Below, in pieces: positions 5,611-8,838 of a stretch of 8,838 bases of DNA (its first letter is position 1; every line of letters starts with the position of its first letter). The translations under genes were made by a program, and so were the position numbers. The notes beneath the pieces were generated by a model that searched no databases, had not been told where the DNA came from, and saw nothing but the letters and a program-made list of their open reading frames with translations. The stretch is from NCBI GenBank assembly GCA_945862035.1, contig CAMAXB010000118.1, forward strand, positions 1 to 8,838, in the 5' to 3' direction. The DNA comes from Opitutus sp. GAS368. GTDB taxonomy: Bacteria > Verrucomicrobiota > Verrucomicrobiia > Opitutales > Opitutaceae.

Positions 5611-6777
5611 TCAGCCGCCAAAGCACTCGAGGTACTTCAGACCCGACCCCGTGTTGAAGACCACCACGGTCTCGTCCGGCGCGATGGTCTTCGCGGCCAG
5701 CAGGTGCTTGAGAGCTGCGTAGCAGGCGCCGCCTTCGGGCGCGGTAAAGACGCCCTCAGCGGATCCCACCTCGCGGGTGCAGGCGATCATTTCCGCATCG
5801 CTGATTGCGATCGCGCCGCCTCCGGACTTGCGCAGGAGGTCGAGCATGATGAAGTCGCCCACGGCCTTCGGCACGCGCAGGCCGGACGCTCGCGTCGCGG
5901 CACCGAGGTGCTCGGCGGCAAACTTCTCCCCGGCATTGAACGCGCGGACGATCGGCTGGCAGCCGTCGGCCTGCACGCTGTACATGCGGGGCCGTTTCGA
6001 GCCGATCCAGCCCATCTGCTCCATCTCATCAAAGGCCTTCCACATGCCGACAAGGCCGGTGCCGCCGCCGGTGGGGTAGAGAATCGCGTCGGGGAGGGTC
6101 CAGTTGAGCTGCTCCGCGAGCTCGTAGCCGAGGGTCTTCTTGCCCTCGACGCGGTACGGCTCCTTCAGCGTGGAAACATCAAACCAGCCCTCGGCCTCCT
6201 TGCGGCGGGCCACCTCGGCGCCACAGTCGGTGATGAGGCCCTTCATCAGGGTCACATGCGCACCCAATTCATAGCACTCGATCACGCATGCCTTCGGGGT
6301 GTCGAGCGGCATAAAGAGATAGGCCTCAAGCCCGGCGCGGGCCGCGTAGGCTGCCAGCGCACCCGCGGCGTTGCCGGCGGAGGGAGCGGCGACCTTCTTG
6401 GCGCCCAGCTGCTTTGCCATCGTCACCGCCGCCGTCATGCCACGTGCCTTGAAACTGGCAGTCGGATTCTGCGCCTCATCCTTGATGTAGAGGTGTTTCA
6501 TCCCGTGCTTGGCCCCGAGGCGCGGCGCCGGCAGCAGCGGCGTCCAGCCCTCACCGAGCGTCACAATGTCTGCCTCGTCGAGCACCGGAAGAACCTCGCG
6601 ATAACGCCAGAGCGACTTCACGCGGGTGCGCAGCGCCTCCTTGGTCAGCGTGCGGGACGCCGCCACCAGATCGTACTGGGGATACAGCGGCTTCGCGCAT
6701 TTCGTGCAAAGATTCTGGAGCTTGCGGTGGTCATGGTCCGTGCCGCAGGCGGTGCAAGTGAGTTTCGTGAGGTACAC
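5611..6777 (-). CDS. Threonine synthase-like PLP-dependent enzyme (fold type II) with N-terminal zinc ribbon
   Basis: This 388-residue cytoplasmic enzyme resembles ThrC, which converts O-phospho-L-homoserine to threonine with PLP. An N-terminal CxxC...CxxC zinc ribbon (Cys8, Cys11, Cys24, Cys27) is typical of plant/archaeal-type threonine synthases. LGEGWTPLLPAPRL (74-87) opens the catalytic fold. Lys110 in NPTASFKARGM should form the Schiff base. SAGNAAGA (133-140) contains the Asn that contacts PLP, and PTGGGTG (235-241) is the phosphate-binding loop. The last conserved part is EGVFTAPEGGA (341-351). Genuine threonine synthases usually have SFKDRG and STGN; SFKARG and SAGN occur in a paralogous clade commonly annotated as threonine synthase, so the substrate is less certain. 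The start is GTG at 6777-6775, with an in-frame stop four codons upstream leaving no better choice. No threonine-pathway neighbours are present and the gene appears to be transcribed alone. Confidence 0.85.
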   Translation of the reverse strand: MYLTKLTCTACGTDHDHRKLQNLCTKCAKPLYPQYDLVAASRTLTKEALRTRVKSLWRYREVLPVLDEADIVTLGEGWTPLLPAPRLGAKHGMKHLYIKDEAQNPTASFKARGMTAAVTMAKQLGAKKVAAPSAGNAAGALAAYAARAGLEAYLFMPLDTPKACVIECYELGAHVTLMKGLITDCGAEVARRKEAEGWFDVSTLKEPYRVEGKKTLGYELAEQLNWTLPDAILYPTGGGTGLVGMWKAFDEMEQMGWIGSKRPRMYSVQADGCQPIVRAFNAGEKFAAEHLGAATRASGLRVPKAVGDFIMLDLLRKSGGGAIAISDAEMIACTREVGSAEGVFTAPEGGACYAALKHLLAAKTIAPDETVVVFNTGSGLKYLECFGG

Positions 6778-6836
6778 GGCCGCAGGTTAGGGCCTCGGCC
6801 GGGCCGCGGAAAGGTCGGATTTTAGTGCTCTCCTTT

Positions 6837-6842
6837 TATAAG
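6837..6842 (+). promoter_or_regulatory. Candidate -10 element (TATAAG) for the helicase gene
   Basis: TATAAG stands in an AT-rich patch (TTTTATAAG, 6834-6842) inside otherwise GC-rich DNA, 20 bp before the helicase ATG. No good -35 hexamer lies 16-18 bp upstream. If it is used, the 5' leader would be very short, consistent with the lack of a Shine-Dalgarno before this ATG. Confidence 0.35.
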
Positions 6843-6862
6843 ACTGACGGCATCCTCTTGTT

Positions 6863-8626
<1,764 letters not shown>

Positions 8627-8644
8627 ACGGGGCGGGCTCCGCCG

Positions 8645-8673
8645 TCTCAAATTTGAGATTTCAGATTTGAAAT
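8645..8673. repeat. AT-rich double palindrome downstream of the helicase
   Basis: TCTCAAATTTGAGA (8645-8658) is a perfect 14-bp palindrome. It shares its last base with ATTTCA-GATT-TGAAAT (8658-8673), a 6-bp-arm inverted repeat. The patch is strikingly AT-rich against GC-rich flanks and starts 18 bp after the helicase stop. It could be a protein-binding site, part of a transcription end, or a member of a dispersed intergenic repeat. Confidence 0.65.
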
Positions 8674-8704
8674 CGCTCGAGTGAAGAGAGCCGTCACTCG
8701 AGCG
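8674..8704. terminator. Perfect 11-bp-stem hairpin downstream of the helicase, possible terminator
   Basis: CGCTCGAGTGA (8674-8684) and TCACTCGAGCG (8694-8704) are exact reverse complements around the 9-base loop AGAGAGCCG. The hairpin directly abuts the AT-rich double palindrome and lies 47 bp after the helicase stop. No T-run follows, so it is not a textbook intrinsic terminator. It may still protect the helicase mRNA 3' end, or act on the next gene whose ATG is 53 bp further on. Confidence 0.6.
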
Positions 8705-8718
8705 TCACACCGGGCCGC

Positions 8719-8751
8719 TTGACACATCCCGGGGCGACCTTTACGCCGGAG
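8719..8751 (+). promoter_or_regulatory. Candidate promoter -35 (TTGACA) and Shine-Dalgarno (GGAG) for the last gene
   Basis: TTGACA at 8719-8724 is a perfect sigma-70 -35 hexamer, but the segment 15-17 bp further on (TTTACGCC, 8740-8747) is only a weak -10. GGAG at 8748-8751 stands 6 bases before the ATG at 8758, a good ribosome-binding spacing. The two signals are so close that a transcript from this promoter would have almost no leader and would lose the GGAG, so probably only one of them is real. Confidence 0.35.
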
Positions 8752-8757
8752 CCCCGA

Positions 8758-8838
8758 ATGGAGGCTGTGCTTGATCAACCTGTGCTGGTTCTCAACCGCC
8801 TGTGGCAGGCGGTGAATGTGATCGGCGCCCGACGCGCC
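8758..8838 (+). CDS. HNH endonuclease family protein, N-terminal 27 codons (runs off window)
   Basis: The frame is open from the ATG at 8758 to the last base and gives 27 residues, including QPVLVLNRLWQAVNVIGARRA. The 'PVLVLN..WQ.VNV...RRA' opening is typical of a widespread family of bacterial HNH-endonuclease-domain proteins, in which the catalytic HNH motif comes later. That motif is outside the window, so nuclease activity cannot be judged. GGAG lies 6 bases upstream and supports the start. The gene follows the helicase on the same strand but is separated by 131 bp rich in inverted repeats, so it is probably its own unit. Confidence 0.7.
   Translation, partial: MEAVLDQPVLVLNRLWQAVNVIGARRA

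Noticed and set aside
5477..5611. Possible small gene between the LytTR regulator and the threonine-synthase-like gene
   Set aside because: The 133-bp gap is filled by the GGACGGA/TCCGTCC inverted repeat. A short frame running into it from the regulator is an out-of-frame extension over repeat sequence.
5704..6825. Open frame of 373 codons on the plus strand opposite the threonine-synthase-like gene
   Set aside because: It lies almost entirely antisense to a well-supported PLP enzyme; its Gly/Ala/His/Arg-rich translation matches no recognisable domain.
8641..8760. tRNA, small RNA or riboswitch before the HNH gene
   Set aside because: The hairpins are simple palindromes. No cloverleaf, T-loop consensus or known riboswitch core is visible in either orientation.

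Overview
The window is GC-rich, densely packed bacterial chromosome with short intergenic gaps. There are no plasmid, phage, transposon or CRISPR signatures and no RNA genes that I can recognise. The gene style suggests a Gram-negative-type bacterium: a tripartite ABC exporter with a periplasmic adaptor, several starts without a clear Shine-Dalgarno, and GGACGGA-type intergenic repeats. A verrucomicrobial (Opitutales-like) host is my best guess, but that rests on general resemblance only and is not proven by the sequence.

Layout. Positions 1-280 (+) hold the C-terminal end of a DUF985/cupin_5 protein that begins before the window. Tail-to-tail with it, only 3 bp away, is a minus-strand operon read from 3390 down to 284: a HlyD/MacA-type membrane-fusion protein, an FtsX/MacB-type permease and a LolD-like ATPase. 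The first two genes are 12 bp apart and the last two overlap by ATGA. Together they form a MacAB/DevBCA-like tripartite exporter without its outer-membrane partner. A divergent control region (3391-3672) with several small dyads separates it from a plus-strand two-gene operon: a four-TM LytS/YehU-type histidine kinase and a LytTR response regulator, also overlapping by ATGA. The divergent arrangement suggests that this two-component system controls the exporter.

Between the regulator and the next gene lies an 80-bp compound inverted repeat built from 9-bp GGACGGA units (5517-5596). The next gene, on the minus strand, is a PLP-dependent threonine-synthase-like enzyme (5611-6777) with an N-terminal zinc ribbon and SFKARG in place of the usual SFKDRG. 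Divergent from it is a DEAD-box RNA helicase with a DbpA-type RNA-binding domain behind an Ala/Pro-rich linker (6863-8626). A cluster of three abutting inverted repeats follows (8645-8704), then the first 27 codons of a probable HNH-endonuclease-family protein (8758 to the window end).

Most genes belong to known families and nothing here is clearly a new system. The points most worth a second look are the two structured intergenic repeats, the paired 5-3-5 dyads at the exporter start codon, the pairing of a LolD-like ATPase with a MacA-like adaptor, and the uncertain substrate of the threonine-synthase-like enzyme.
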